From Clavulina sp. PMI_390 (taxonomy: Eukaryota > Basidiomycota > Agaricomycetes > Cantharellales > Hydnaceae), in contig WIDE01000110.1 of NCBI GenBank assembly GCA_015039315.1, positions 1-64,000 of the forward strand: DNA of 64,000 nucleotides. Direction: 5' to 3'. A program made the translations under genes and the position numbers. The notes below the pieces were generated by a model. It was not told the DNA's origin. It saw nothing but the letters and a program-made list of their open reading frames with translations, and searched no databases. Below, piece after piece: positions 1 through 11,347 of the stretch (the stretch's first letter is position 1; each line of letters opens with the position of its first letter).

Positions 1-2
1 CT

Positions 3-1706
3 CCAGAACTCGGGAGTGCCACTGACGGAAAGCACTACTCCATCACCCAAAGCATCGCTCTGGAGCACCAGCTCGACATGGAAGACGACGAAACCGCCGC
101 TCCCACCGCTGCCTCGCTCAACCCCGAGGTCCTGTCGTCCATCATAGTCTCCATGCGCGAGTCGTTCGCGCAGGAGCGGGCTCAGTTCCAGTCCACACTC
201 GCCGAAGCCAATTCCAAAAATGCAGAACTGGAATCACGTCGCGCAGATGCTGACGAGCAGCTCCAGGCTGCCAACGAAAAAATTGCTGCCCTGCAGGCCA
301 CGGTCTCAGAGCGCGATCACTCGCTCACCGTGCTGCGGCAGACACTCGAGGAGAGTCGTCGCGGTATCATGCGTCTCCAGACCGAAAACAAGCGTGCAAG
401 TGTCATTATGGGCCCTCCGCCCAGTGCTGGTGGTCCTCAGAGCGGCGGTACGAGCCGTGCCAGCAAACGTTTGTCGCTGAATCCGAACGCGCCGCTCGTC
501 TCATCCTCCGTTCCCCGCACTCCCAGTCATCACCGCCGCATTTCCAGTGTGTCTGATTCTGCTGCTATCTTGGGCGGGCTTTCCCTGCTCCAAGATGGCG
601 GCATCCTATCGCGTAATGGCTCTTCTCCCCCTCCCACGAGCTCACTGCTCCCGGCAACTCCATTCCTGTCCAACAGCCCACCAAACGTCGATTCCGCTCT
701 CCCTTCACCCAATCCACCACAAATGAACTTTGTCGAACTTGATTCTCTCAAGGCTGAGCTCGCTCAAACCAAGCGGCAGCTCGCCGACGCCGTCCAGGCG
801 CGTTTGGCAAGCGAAGACGTCGTGAAGGGCCTCCGTGAATTGATCGCTGCCAATACGACGGAAGACGGAGTTATGAGGCCTTCGCCTGGGCTCTCTGGCC
901 TGCAATTGCCTCCTCTTCCATCGGATCCTGATATCGAGTCGCACGATCAGCAACCCTCCAAGGCTCCGGAGCGCAAGGGACCGATGGCTGCGTGGGGCGG
1001 TCTTACGAGCAAGCTTTGGCGAGACGGAGGTGCTGCCACTGGTCAGCCATCATCATCTTCATCGCCAGCTAATAATAATAATAATAATGACATGACGGCG
1101 CCGCCTCCCGCACCGAAGCTTGATCGAGTTCTGTCATCGTCGTCATCCATCTCGAGCGGAAGTGCCGCCGAAACCTCCGGAGCGGCGACAAGTGCGCTGG
1201 GCGGTTTCATGTCCTGGCGTCGAGGCTCGTCTGCCACCTCTCCCTCTATCAACACTGCTCTCAACTCTGCTCCCACACCCGATAATACCCCTGTCTCCTC
1301 TACGACTGGCGACGGCATGAATGTCACTTCACCGTCCAACTCGTGGGGCTCCAAGTTTGCCTTCTTTTCGAAGGGTGCGGGCGCGGGTGCCTCAGCAGCG
1401 GTGGCTCCCCCTGCGGCAGCGGCGGACAAGGACACGGCCTCTATCATGTCCGCGTCCAGTCGCCCTACGAGCGTGAGCACGAGCGGGCTGTCAGGGCAAA
1501 TCAGCCCGCTCTCTGCAACACATGAGCCGATGGACGGTGACCACGTCAGAGTTGTTCAGCATGGTGGAGAGGGCGAGGAGGATGACGAGCCTGCAATTCA
1601 GGAGATTTCGCTGCATGACGAGTACGATGATGTTCCCAAGTCGATTGTGTTCGCTGGGGAGATGACACCGACTACCGCGACGAGCGGCGCTGGGTTTGCG
1701 ATCTGA
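3..1706 (+). CDS. C-terminal part of a coiled-coil, Ser/Pro-rich protein (5' truncated)
   Basis: The reading frame is open from base 3 through an in-frame ATG at 78, so the gene almost certainly begins upstream of the window and this is its last exon. About 570 codons are visible. The first ~100 residues are rich in Glu, Gln, Ala and Leu with a heptad-like pattern (coiled coil). A second helical stretch lies near codons 215-255 (NFVELDSLKAELAQTKRQLA). The rest is low-complexity Ser/Thr/Pro/Ala sequence with an Asn run encoded by an AAT microsatellite. Two short motifs of the form W-G-x-LTSKLW and FMSWRRG sit in the disordered part. No catalytic domain or membrane segment is visible. I do not recognise the family; a scaffold or vesicle-tethering protein would fit the composition but is only a guess. 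The stop is TGA at 1704-1706. Confidence 0.75.
   Translation, partial: PELGSATDGKHYSITQSIALEHQLDMEDDETAAPTAASLNPEVLSSIIVSMRESFAQERAQFQSTLAEANSKNAELESRRADADEQLQAANEKIAALQATVSERDHSLTVLRQTLEESRRGIMRLQTENKRASVIMGPPPSAGGPQSGGTSRASKRLSLNPNAPLVSSSVPRTPSHHRRISSVSDSAAILGGLSLLQDGGILSRNGSSPPPTSSLLPATPFLSNSPPNVDSALPSPNPPQMNFVELDSLKAELAQTKRQLADAVQARLASEDVVKGLRELIAANTTEDGVMRPSPGLSGLQLPPLPSDPDIESHDQQPSKAPERKGPMAAWGGLTSKLWRDGGAATGQPSSSSSPANNNNNNDMTAPPPAPKLDRVLSSSSSISSGSAAETSGAATSALGGFMSWRRGSSATSPSINTALNSAPTPDNTPVSSTTGDGMNVTSPSNSWGSKFAFFSKGAGAGASAAVAPPAAAADKDTASIMSASSRPTSVSTSGLSGQISPLSATHEPMDGDHVRVVQHGGEGEEDDEPAIQEISLHDEYDDVPKSIVFAGEMTPTTATSGAGFAI
1071..1088 (+). repeat. (AAT)6 microsatellite encoding poly-Asn
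   Basis: Six perfect AAT units lie inside the first coding region and translate as an Asn run, directly after a TCA/TCT-rich Ser run. Because it is in frame, length changes would only add or remove residues in a disordered segment. Confidence 0.9.
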
Positions 1707-2469
1707 TTGGTTTTTTTTATGTGCACGTTTGGATTTCTTTCGCTATTCTCGCTATATGCCTCCTTCGGGACACTTTTCTTTTCTATTTCGTCACGTTCTG
1801 GATTTTACGAATACCCTCCTATTTCTATGCAGTCCACGTCAAAGCATATGACACGACCACCTCCACGACTTCCCTCTCAAGTTTACTCTCATTCTCTGAA
1901 TCTGGACCTTGTATCTTAATCCCCCCCTACATCGTAGTTCTTGCATCTACACCCCATCATCGTTGAAAAGCATTCACTTTCATGTGCAATCTTATGTATA
2001 GGATCCAACATCGACATCATGAAGCACTGCTTTGAGTCTGATGTGATCAAGAGTGTGTCAGAGGCCAAGATGCCGGGCTGTGTCGGATGGAGAACCCCCT
2101 TCTCCGAGGCGGGGGCGCCGTACGCTCCCCTCAGCCAGTGCTTTCCGGACCGACACTATTTCGGCGGGCAGGAATGCCCACCTCGGCGTCCAAGTGCGCG
2201 TCATTCTCCATGTGTGTATCGGCGTGTTGACGCCGAGCAGCCGACTTTCGCTGGAAGGGCTGTGTAGTTACTTATACTCCTACGAAACCTCCCTCGATCC
2301 CACTCCCCTCTCCTTAAAGAGCGCCTCGATCATCCCTTTCCCCGACTTGCCCCATCAAATCCCTCTATCGCACCCCCAACCCCACTAGACTTATTCGTGC
2401 TTTTACTTGAAAGCGCAGTCGACCCGTTCCCAGAACACACATTACCCTTATTTTTAGCGCATTACCACT
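1707..2469. other. Intergenic, no gene seen
   Basis: This holds the T-rich 3' flank of the upstream gene and a C/T-rich stretch (about 2270-2400) that probably includes the promoter and 5' leader of the CaMK-like kinase. Short open frames here show no conserved motif. Confidence 0.6.
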
Positions 2470-4737
2470 ATGGGCAGGTTCAAAGACGCATTGCTCCGAC
2501 AGCCATCATCGTTCTCCAAGAAGAAGAAGTGAGCACCACCCTCTTATATATGGGCATACAACCTGCTTGCTTGCGTCGTTCTGACTCGCTGCTCCTAGTT
2601 ACGAGCTCCACGCCCAGCTAGGTGAAGGGACGTTCGGGAAAGTACTCCAGGCTACGTGGACACCACCCCAAGACTTGCCGGCATATGGAGGCAAACCCAT
2701 CGATGTTGCCCTCAAGGTCATCCCGAAGAAGAGAGTCAAGGGGAATGAATCGTTGGTGTTCTCAGGTGAGTAGCTCGTGTGGGTGGGATGGGTCTCAACA
2801 TCCTCTCCATCCATCATCCAATGCGACATCGTCGGCTCATACGAACCATACCATGTAGAAATGAACGTGCTCAAAGGACTAGATCACCCCAACATTGTGA
2901 GTGAGCTAGCCAAGACAATCCCACACACCCCTTGCTGATGGCGATTTGCTTGGCTATTGGAATAGGTCAAGTTCTATGAACATTTCGAATCACGCGACAA
3001 ATTTTACCTCTCCTTCGAGCTGGCTCAGGGAGGCGAGCTCTTTGAGCGTATCTCGAAGAAGGGCAAGTTTACGGAAGCAGATGCCGTCAGTGCGTACAAC
3101 CTATTTTTTTTTACCTACTCGCCCCTAACGTCGTCACGACGATGGGGGAGTTACCTTCATGACATGCACTCGCTCGCTGTATATCGGTTTCACCTACGTT
3201 CTCTCTTGCTGATCAATGTGGCGTTTCGTCCCTTTATTACTCGATCTTGCCAGATGTAACACGATCAATGTTGTCAGGGATAGAGTATCTGCATCAACAT
3301 GACATTGTTCATCGGGATCTCAAGTGAGTCATTCATTTCTCTTTATCCCCTGTAACCGAACCCTCTAACAATCTCGGTCGCTGATGCAGGCCAGAGAACG
3401 TTCTCTACCGGAGCAAGGAGCCCGGGAGTGACATCGTCATCGCAGACTTTGGGATGTAAGCACTCGCACATTTCGTGGAACTTCCTCCTGATTCGGCGAA
3501 CTGAATTATCACCGATCTACTAGTGCCAAGCATCTCGAATCTGATGACGAGCAGCTGATGAATATGGCTGGTAGTTTGGGATATGTTGCTCCTGGTACGT
3601 TGCTAATCATGTTGGATGAAACTTGCTCTTGCTGACGATGCAACGTTTCTCCAGAGGTGCTATTACATTCCGGACACGGGAAGCCTGTAGACATGTGGAG
3701 TCTTGGGTACGTTATCATCTGCTGCCCCTTTTGTCACCGTTATACAGCATTGACTGAGGTAACATGGCGGTGACAGCATCATCGTGTATGTCATGCTATG
3801 TGGATATTCCCCTATCCGGGCCGAAGACCCCAAGGACATTGTCGCCGAGACCGCCCGAGGCGATATCCAATTCCACGAGCGGTATTGGAGCAAAATCTCC
3901 CAAGCAGGTTCGTCCTAGAATTTGGTCGCTCCCCAGCTGGAAACGCTGCTAATCATTGTTTCTGGTTTATTCGTGGTTCCAGCCAAGGACTTTATTCTTG
4001 CTTTGCTCAAGACGGACCCAAAACTGCGGCCGACCGCCACAGAGGCACTCAAGCTTCCTGTGAGTGATACGGTTTCTCCTCGTAGTCCTTCCGTATCCGC
4101 CCCTAATATCCTCTGCCCTACTTCGTAGTGGGTCTCTACATTCCAAGCCCCAACAGAGCACGATATCTCTGTTGGTTTACGCGAGAACTTTTCTGCGCGG
4201 AAGACGTGGCAGAGCGCCATTTCCAAAGTGCGCGCGGCCGGAAGGCTCAATGCCGCAGCGATTATGGCAAGCCAACGCCGTCGAGAATCAGAAGCCAGTT
4301 CTATGAGCGGCCTGACTGGGGCAAGTGGCGGGTGGAAGACACTTGCGGGCGAAGACGACGATTCAGACGATGCCAGTGAGACTGTGGCGAGCCCCGAAGA
4401 GGAGAAAGTGCCAAGCCCAACCGAGGCCGCTACTACCCCTTCGATTGATACTGCTGCTGCTGCTTCTGCCCTGCCGGCCATCAATGTCATCGAGCCCACC
4501 CCAATTTCGCCCGCGCACTCAGGCCATACACAGCCTCCTGCTGTCACCGGTAATGCAACCGGAAGTCGGCCTCACCCACCTCGCCAGACGAGTATGCCCG
4601 GTAGTTTCGATGGGATCGAGGAAAATGAGGTTGAGGAAGAGAATGCGGGCCCAGTACCTTCTGGAGATGCGGCAGAACATCATGAGCACAGCGTGTGGGG
4701 GATGGCATCAAGAATGAAGAAAATGGTCCTTGGGTGA
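2470..4737 (+). CDS. Ca2+/calmodulin-dependent-type Ser/Thr protein kinase (CAMK group)
   Basis: A complete kinase gene with about ten short introns. The ATG at 2470 begins [14 protein letters not shown]; exon 1 ends at 2528 and exon 2 starts at 2599. Spliced exons give the Gly-rich loop LGEGTFGKV, the ATP lysine in [10 protein letters not shown], the alpha-C segment [25 protein letters not shown], the catalytic loop HRDLKPEN, DFGIAK, and GSLGYVAPE in the activation segment. After the kinase core comes [21 protein letters not shown], the position and type of an autoinhibitory/calmodulin-binding helix in CaMKI-like enzymes. An acidic, disordered tail of about 130 residues ends at TGA 4735-4737. 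By family it should phosphorylate Ser/Thr targets in Ca2+ signalling; calmodulin dependence is inferred from the helix only. A RCK/Srk1-type relative is the main alternative. Confidence 0.9.
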
Positions 4738-5238
4738 TCTCTGCTCTGCTGTCTCTTCTTCTTCTGATTCCCTCTGCTTTCCTACCCACCCTTGTGACTG
4801 ATGATTCCCCTTCGACAATCTTTATTATCTCCAAGTTAATGGTGTACTCTTATACCTGTCCTGGATAGCGCTGGCTACGGTATAGGGCTTGTACATACTA
4901 TGTCCTATTTTCTCTGGCTTCCTGTCTCTCTTTATACCTTTCCCCCCCAGTCCATTTTGTTCTTTATCTGTACTACAATGTCGTTTCTGAACCATTTCTT
5001 TGTCCTCCTGGCTGGGGACAAACTAGATGCAATATTTCGTGGGAATCTGTGTGCAGCTCTCCACTTTTCGCGATTGAACTGAATGACTCATTCAGGAGAA
5101 GCTTCTTGGTCCTAATCGTGGCAGTAACTACTACCGAGCTCCGAACCTGTTCAGCATGACACCATACGCTCTCAAGTCTTTCTTCGATTTCCCAGCAGTC
5201 TTCCGCCTCTTTCTCCCAGGGCCGTTTGAGACGCAGCG
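4738..5238. other. Intergenic, no gene seen
   Basis: T-rich sequence that fits a 3' UTR (to about 5000), followed by a short upstream region of the permease gene. No exact GATAAG/CTTATC motif was seen here, unlike the promoters of the two paralogous permeases. Confidence 0.5.
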
Positions 5239-7752
5239 ATGAGCTTTCGATCAGCGCTGCAGAAAGCTCGAGTGATCGTTTGGGGTGAGCCCCCTGAATC
5301 GAAGGAGGAGCGAAAGCTATTGGTCAAGATCGATTGGTAAGGGATTGATTTGCTTACATTTTCCTCAAAGTTTGTTATCTTTACTTAGTCGGCTCCCCCT
5401 CTTCAACGTCGATAGGTTCATTCTTTCATTCACTTGTCTCAGTACGCTATCTCTCTCTTGTTTATCGACGCTTCACCCTGATATTCTCAACCTTCGTACT
5501 ACACCCGCGAAGACTACTGGAGCAATTATCTGAATCGCACGAACTATGCGGTAAGATACAATCCTTCAGGCCTTTTGTCTTGTTCTAGGATCTCATCTCT
5601 ATTCAACTTGACAGAATGCATACGTTTCAGGAATGAAGCAGGACCTCCATTTGTGCGTTTTCATCTCCTCGCCCTATAACCATACTTGCGAATCGCTGAC
5701 CAGTACTGCACCAGTCAGGGGAATCAATACAATGTCAGCTGTCTTCCCCCTGGCTAGGATTATGATACTGAGTCTAATGTCCTCCCCCTGTCGATGGAGT
5801 AGGATGTCATCACCGTCTTCACTGTGGGCTACATCGTTGGACAGGTAAATATAATCCCTCAATTTCATGATCTTAAATCTCTCACCGTTTGATTCTTCCC
5901 TTCAGATCCCCAACGTCCTTGCAATCCAGTATATCCCGTCAGTATGGTTCAGTGAAGCTCAAATATTTGCGCCTCTCTCACCAACATGATTTGCCACAGT
6001 CCACGATACTATTTCTCATTCATGAGTATGCTATGGGGGATCCTGTCGGCATGCATATCTAAAGGTACCTCTCATCTCTCTAATCTATAATTGGAACGGA
6101 TCTAATATGATCATATTGATCACCAGTGCACACAGTGGAACAGCTCTACGTGATTCGGTTTTTCCAAGCCATTGCTGAAAGCTCGACATTTGCTGGCAGT
6201 CAGTGAGTCGCAGCACCCTAGCACCTTTTTACAAAGAAAGTCGACTAACCACGTTGGATTCACAGCTATGTGTTGGGCTCGTGGGTGTGTCTCCATCCTT
6301 CCATCCCGCAAATCATCAGCTGTCTCATTCGGATTGATCTTCGATCTCACAGTACAAAGAGGAAGAGCTCGGAAAACGTTCTGGTATATTTGCCTCTTCA
6401 GCCCAGATGGGCTCGCTGTTCTCAGGCGTAATGCAAGGAGCTATTCACTCCAATATGAATGGGCTGCATGGTTTGGCTGGGTGGCGATGGCTCTTCATCA
6501 TCGATGCCTGCATAGCGATAGGGGTCGCTATTTATGGGTTTATTTTCTTCCCTGATACTCCAACGAAAACGAGGGCATTCTACTTCTCCAAAGAAGTAAG
6601 CCTATTCGAACACGCTCGTAATGGGACCAGCTCTGTCTCAATTTGATGTTTTATCGCCCTCGTAGGAACGCGAGCTCGCAGCTGCGAGGCTCCCACCAAG
6701 AACGCCCACGAAAATGTCATGGAACCTCATCAAACGAGTTCTTACATCATGGCAATGGTTCGTACATACCATAGCTCCCATTAGCACAGAGACCTTGACT
6801 ATTCGGTGTAGGTATGGCTTCTCGATTCTATTCGCCGTGAGCTCTATGCTCGAGGTGTACGGCTTCCTCAGCTTATTTACCTTGTGGCTTGACGCGGAGC
6901 ATGTAAGTCCTAGATGCTGGCCACCTCCGAATCTATAGGATTGGTCGCTTACTGGTCGAATTCTCGCTGTACTGTGCGTTAGTATCCCGTGTCGAAAGTT
7001 AACTATTACAGCTTGGGGCTGGTAGCTGTAGCAATCGCGGTGACCTTGGTTTGGGTGAGTTACTGCTGCTAAGTCCCATTCTCCGTCTCTATATTTCAAC
7101 TCGTGGCCTTCCTTACAGGCAACGATCACCGATCACACCCATTCCCGGCACCACGTAAACTATTTCATGGCGCTCGCTCTGATTTTCACTGCCATTGTCC
7201 TGAGAGTCTACACTGGTGTACCCCGCTGGCTGCTCTTCGCGGCGTTCTGCATTGCTGGATGCGGCTACGCGGGCCAGGCCACGAATTTTGCATGGGCCAA
7301 CGCGGCGTGCAAGGATGATGATCAAATGAGAGCTGTTGTTATCGCCAGCATGAATATGTGGAGCAATGTGCTCGCGGCGTGGTGGGGTCTTGTTTTCTGT
7401 AAGTTCTTTGCATATGCCGCCGGCACCTCCAGCCTCCATCTAGCTATTCCTGATTCTATTTCGTTTTCCTATCTTACTAGACCCTTCCACTGACGCACCG
7501 CGATGGAAGAAGGGCCACGTTGTAACGATTGTTATGGCCATTTTGACCGTTCTTGTATCTGAAGCAGTTCGCTACCTGGATCGTCCAGGTGCCCGCGAGA
7601 TGGCAGAAGAACGAATGCTCACAGAGGGGACAGGCACGGAATATGTCGATCCGGCGGTGAAAGAGCGTGAAACAAGCTCCAGACCGGTAGCAGAGGAGCT
7701 TGATTGCGAGTCTGAGGACAACGTCCAAAGGGTCAACAGTGGTCGACAATAA
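5239..7752 (+). CDS. MFS permease, anion:cation symporter (Dal5/Liz1/FEN2-like), copy 1
   Basis: Start ATG at 5239 (MSFRSALQKARVIVWGEPPE), which aligns with the starts of two paralogues in this window. About fifteen tiny introns interrupt it. Spliced exons give the family's conserved N-terminal block (NYWSNYLNRTNYANAYVSGM), VFTVGYIVGQIPNVLA, HGLAGWRWLFIIDACIAIG, FIFFPDTP and C-terminal helices with AGCGYAGQATNFAWAN and MNMWSNVLAAWWG. That matches the 12-TM ACS family (TC 2.A.1.14), whose fungal members carry pantothenate, nicotinate, allantoate or other organic anions across the plasma membrane. The substrate cannot be read from sequence. It is more diverged than the other two copies (for example PTKTRAF for PETTKAF) and, unlike them, has no divergent amidase partner. 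The hydrophilic tail ends at TAA 7750-7752. Confidence 0.9.
6266..6284 (+). other. 19-nt micro-exon of permease copy 1
   Basis: Flanked by CACAG upstream and GTGTGT downstream, this 19-nt exon encodes the YVLGSW segment in the middle of the permease. The same exon, with the same length and phase, occurs in both paralogues (15038-15056 and 40195-40213). Confidence 0.8.
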
Positions 7753-8132
7753 GACTGACCATGAGGGGCGGTCGCTCGACGAGCCCTAAAGGCTTAGCAA
7801 CTGAAGGTAGTAACTAGAGGAAAGCTCCATCACGATTAGGATGCAATGTCGATACCTCTAACAAGCTACATCTGTAATACACGTCCCAAATCATCATTTT
7901 CGCCGGCTAACTTTGTAATACATGGGAGCTCCTAGCATGACCGTTGTGACAGAGATGGGCAGCATATGTCGCGCCACAGCCACCACCAACGCTCAGCAGC
8001 TTTGCCAGTTTGTGGTTCTTTGTCCCCAAGTGCTCACAAACATCTCTCGTACTCTCTCTCTTTGCAAAGGCTGATATCAGTCCCATCAGCCCTTGTGGTT
8101 AAATTTGATTGAGCGGGTAGCGCGATTCAAAG
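7753..8132. other. Intergenic, no gene seen
   Basis: This separates the permease stop from the start of the kinase-ARID gene. It should hold the 3' UTR of the former and the promoter of the latter; no element is clear enough to name. Confidence 0.5.
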
Positions 8133-10642
8133 ATGGCATCTGAGTTGGGCATGATTTCTGAGTCTGATACCATGAACGCCCACCAGGATGGGTCAGAGAG
8201 CGATCACTGTCTCAGCGACGATGAAAGGGTCCCAGAAATTTCACCCTCCATGGCAGAAAGGTTCTCTATTGATAATATTCAACACTTAACTTCTGATGAG
8301 GCTGTCACATTGCTTGACTCAATCAGAGCTGTGCGTGCCACAAGGGTCCATCATACCTGTGATATTAAGCTCTGACTTTTCTGTGTATCATAGGACCTCC
8401 AAAATCAGTTATATGACTCTCCAGCATATCCAGAGACCTTGAGGCTTCTTCAGGATCTCTGTTCATACTTCCTTGCCGTCCCTCCATCGTTCATTGTGCA
8501 GGATGTCATCTTCACAAGAGACAATGTGATTGGACGAGGTGGCGAGGCAACTGTGTACCGCGGACATTTGTCGGAGGAGAATAATTCTCAAGCTGTGGTT
8601 ATCCGGGAGGTAATCATGTCTCCAAGGGACTGGCAGTTGTCCCTAGGGCAAAGGGTGATACGGGTATGTGCTTGCAGATGAAATATTGGCAAGTCACTCA
8701 CATTTCTGAATAGCTGGTGCATCGTGAGGCCATCACCCACTCGCAGCTTGACCACCCAAACATCCTCCCTTTCTTGGGGATCTATCATCAAACAACCAAC
8801 TCCCCTCCTATGACAATCCTACCATTCATGGAGCATGGTTCACTACAAGACCTTCTCACTGGCATGCCAATTGCCCCAGGGACATTTCCACGCATGGTGA
8901 ATTTTTTCCTGCTCTCTTGCAACCCTTTACCTGATTTGTTATGTATCCTTAGCTTATTGGGATTGCAAGTGGAGTTGCATATCTGCACTCCCGATATCCA
9001 GCCATAATACATGGTGATCTTCATCCTGCATGTCTTCTTCCTTTCCTTGCAACTGGGTGCATTCTGATCAGATATGCTTCAGGGGAACGTCCTTCTTGAC
9101 TCTGGTGGAACCCCGTGCCTCTGTGATTTTGGACTCAGTCGCATCCGCCATGAGGTAACTCGGTCACGAACAATATTACAGGAAGGTGGTAGGCTTCGAT
9201 TTCTAGCTCCTGAACTTTCTAAGGGGTGGACAAAGCGCTTCCGCACTAGCTCTGCCAGTGATGTATTCTCCCTTGCCATGATGTTCTACAACATCTGGAC
9301 TGGCAAAATACCTTTCTTTGAGTTCCAAAGTGACATCAAAGCTGCAGCCAAATTCAGAAAAGGAGAACGGCCAACAGAACCAACTGCTAGCATGAATCTG
9401 CCTCCTGAGCTGAAAGAGCAATTATGGGAGCTACTACATGAAATGTGGGCACAGAAACCAGCCTCCCGTCCTTCAAGTACCAATATAGTCAACTGCTTGA
9501 TGCGTATATTTACTGCATCCAGTGATCCCATACCTTCTACTCAACATCCAAGTCAAGTACAGCCTCAGCTTGGACACCAGGTTGGACAAGTCCTTCAGCC
9601 ACTCCCTGGTTACTCAAAGACATCAAACCTCCTTATCAAACCTTCTGTATATCATCACAAACTCAATCATATCATCCATCCCCTTCCTCAGGAGTAGTCA
9701 GGGAACACCAACCATCTGGCAAGCAGCCTAGCGCTGCCAGTGGCTCACCTCAGCTGAGCTCACAGCCACCATTGGATGGGCAAAGCCAGCAGCTGAATGC
9801 TGTGGCACTTGTGGTTCCTGTTTTAGAGTTTATGAAGCAACATCTTCATGACCATCAAATGGGGAAATATGATATTCCTATCATTGATGGTAAGCCTATT
9901 GATCTTGGAAGACTTTTCTGGGAAGTAGGCCCAAAGGGTGGATTTGAGCAGGTAAGTGACACTGGCATGCAAGAGAAGTGGCAAACTATCTTCACCAATT
10001 TTGGCTGGGCTCTGTATCAAGGTCTCATCACAGAATGCATGGAGCCTTATTGGTGGCAAAATTGGTTATGCTGCACTAGCACCACCAGGACAACATTCCT
10101 ATCCCTTGAGATCAACACCACAAGTTGCAGAAATCCTGAAAAATCTGTATGCAAGGATATTGCTTCCTGTTGAGAGAAAGATCCGGGAGCAACAGGCCTT
10201 GGGTTTAATACCTAGCCTCACCCCAACCTATTATCCTCTTCCAGGCAGTATTGGTAGCAATTTGACTCCCAAGAAACAGGACACTACTCCATCACAGCCA
10301 CCTCAACCAACTGGCTACTTCTTGGAAGATGCTACTCAGACTCAAAACCAACAAGATGTTGGTCAGCAGCAGTTGGGCTTGCCCTCCCAGTTGGCACCCA
10401 AAACAAAATATCAACACCTCACATTCCCTTCAATGACACATATGCTAGTTGCGGTTAGTATGAACAAAAACCAACTCATGCAGCAGATGGGATTTTCAGA
10501 GGATCGTGCAAGATACTTCTTTGAGTATGAGCGCCCTATCCTTGTTGAAAAAATTCGCTCCCTCCAGCCTGGGAAACTGGAGCACCAAAAACCAAATGAT
10601 ATCAAAACTGAGCCAATGGTCCGGGTTCGGCCCTCATTGTGA
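8133..10642 (+). CDS. TKL-type kinase-like domain fused to an ARID DNA-binding domain
   Basis: One gene by splicing. An acidic N-terminus (MASELGMISESDTMN) is followed by a kinase-like domain: Gly loop GRGGEATVYRG, then AVVIREVIMSPRDW with Arg (codon 8604-8606) where the VAIK lysine is expected, LDHPNILPFLGIYH, HGDLHPGNVLLDSG (HGD for HRD) and DFGLSR, FLAPELSKG. A GC-AG intron (9028-9082) joins HGDLHP to GNVLL. A Gln/Pro linker crosses a probable intron (9609-9691, acceptor CCCTTCCTCAG) that shifts frame into a second open segment. That segment carries LGRLFWEVGPKGGFEQ, an intron at 9952-10033, then NAWSLIGGKIGYAAL and VAEILKNLYARILLPVE, the core of an ARID fold as in SWI1-type subunits. Stop TGA is at 10640-10642. 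The fusion and exact splice sites are inferred; two adjacent genes are the alternative. Confidence 0.7.
9028..9082 (+). other. GC-AG intron inside the kinase catalytic loop
   Basis: Only a GC donor (GCATGT) keeps the frame between HGDLHP and GNVLLDSG. The nearby GT at 9032 would shift frame and destroy the conserved N-V-L-L motif. Length is 55 nt and the acceptor is GCTTCAG. Confidence 0.65.
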
Positions 10643-11347
10643 GCAAACACTTTGATTTGTACAAACAGATCAGATTGATTTGAACCCAATACAACAACTA
10701 TCCTTTGCTCCGAGGGTTCATTTTGTAAATGTAATCACTGTTGCTATAAAAATTGGTTTCTTGAATCTGCATGCATAAGAATGTACACTCACCCACTGCT
10801 GTGGCTGTTGTGAAGGAAAGATGGCAGTGGGGCACGGTGGTGATGGATGGATTGTGAATGGTGTAGTGAGAAAGGTGCTGGGGCTGATGACATATGACAT
10901 GAAGGCAACAATGTGAAGAGGGCCAAAGAAAGGAATAAAATAAAAATAATCAAATTATCTGAGGCAAGGAGGGAGTGTGTTTATGTGCTGCCGAAACAAG
11001 ACAAAGAGCACTCTGGCTGGCTTGTTTAGAGGAAGATTGGAAGAAGAAAGCGTAAAATGTAACAAGGTGTGTACATGTAGATATGTATGCGTAGCCAAGG
11101 TTATTTGAAGATCCTTCCAAACTCCCATTCTGTCTTCATTGGCGAGCCTATCAGCCATTAAATTCAACACAAACCTTGATACTAAACACTTTACATCCAT
11201 GTTGCATGCCTTCAATCGTAATTAATAGGGCCTAACTTAGTGATGAATAGGATGCTACCCTCGCTGTGATATGGTAGGAGCAATGCGTCTAGCGCAGATA
11301 ATATGGCCTCCAAAGGCGCGACCCTAGTGGCCATCAAGATTCTGCGC
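10643..11347. other. Convergent intergenic region, no gene seen
   Basis: A-rich sequence between the kinase-ARID gene (+) and amidase 1 (-), whose 3' ends face each other. It should hold both 3' UTRs; no coding segment with family features was found. Confidence 0.5.

Noticed and set aside
3915..4547. 210-codon minus-strand open frame
   Set aside because: It is antisense to the last exons of the CaMK-like kinase, whose reading frame continues from the kinase domain. No family feature in the antisense frame.
9692..9771. Separate ARID gene starting near 9772
   Set aside because: The frame before 9772 is open and low-complexity back to a good acceptor at 9691, there is no in-frame ATG at the apparent start, and no room for a promoter. 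A fusion is the simpler reading, though not proven.
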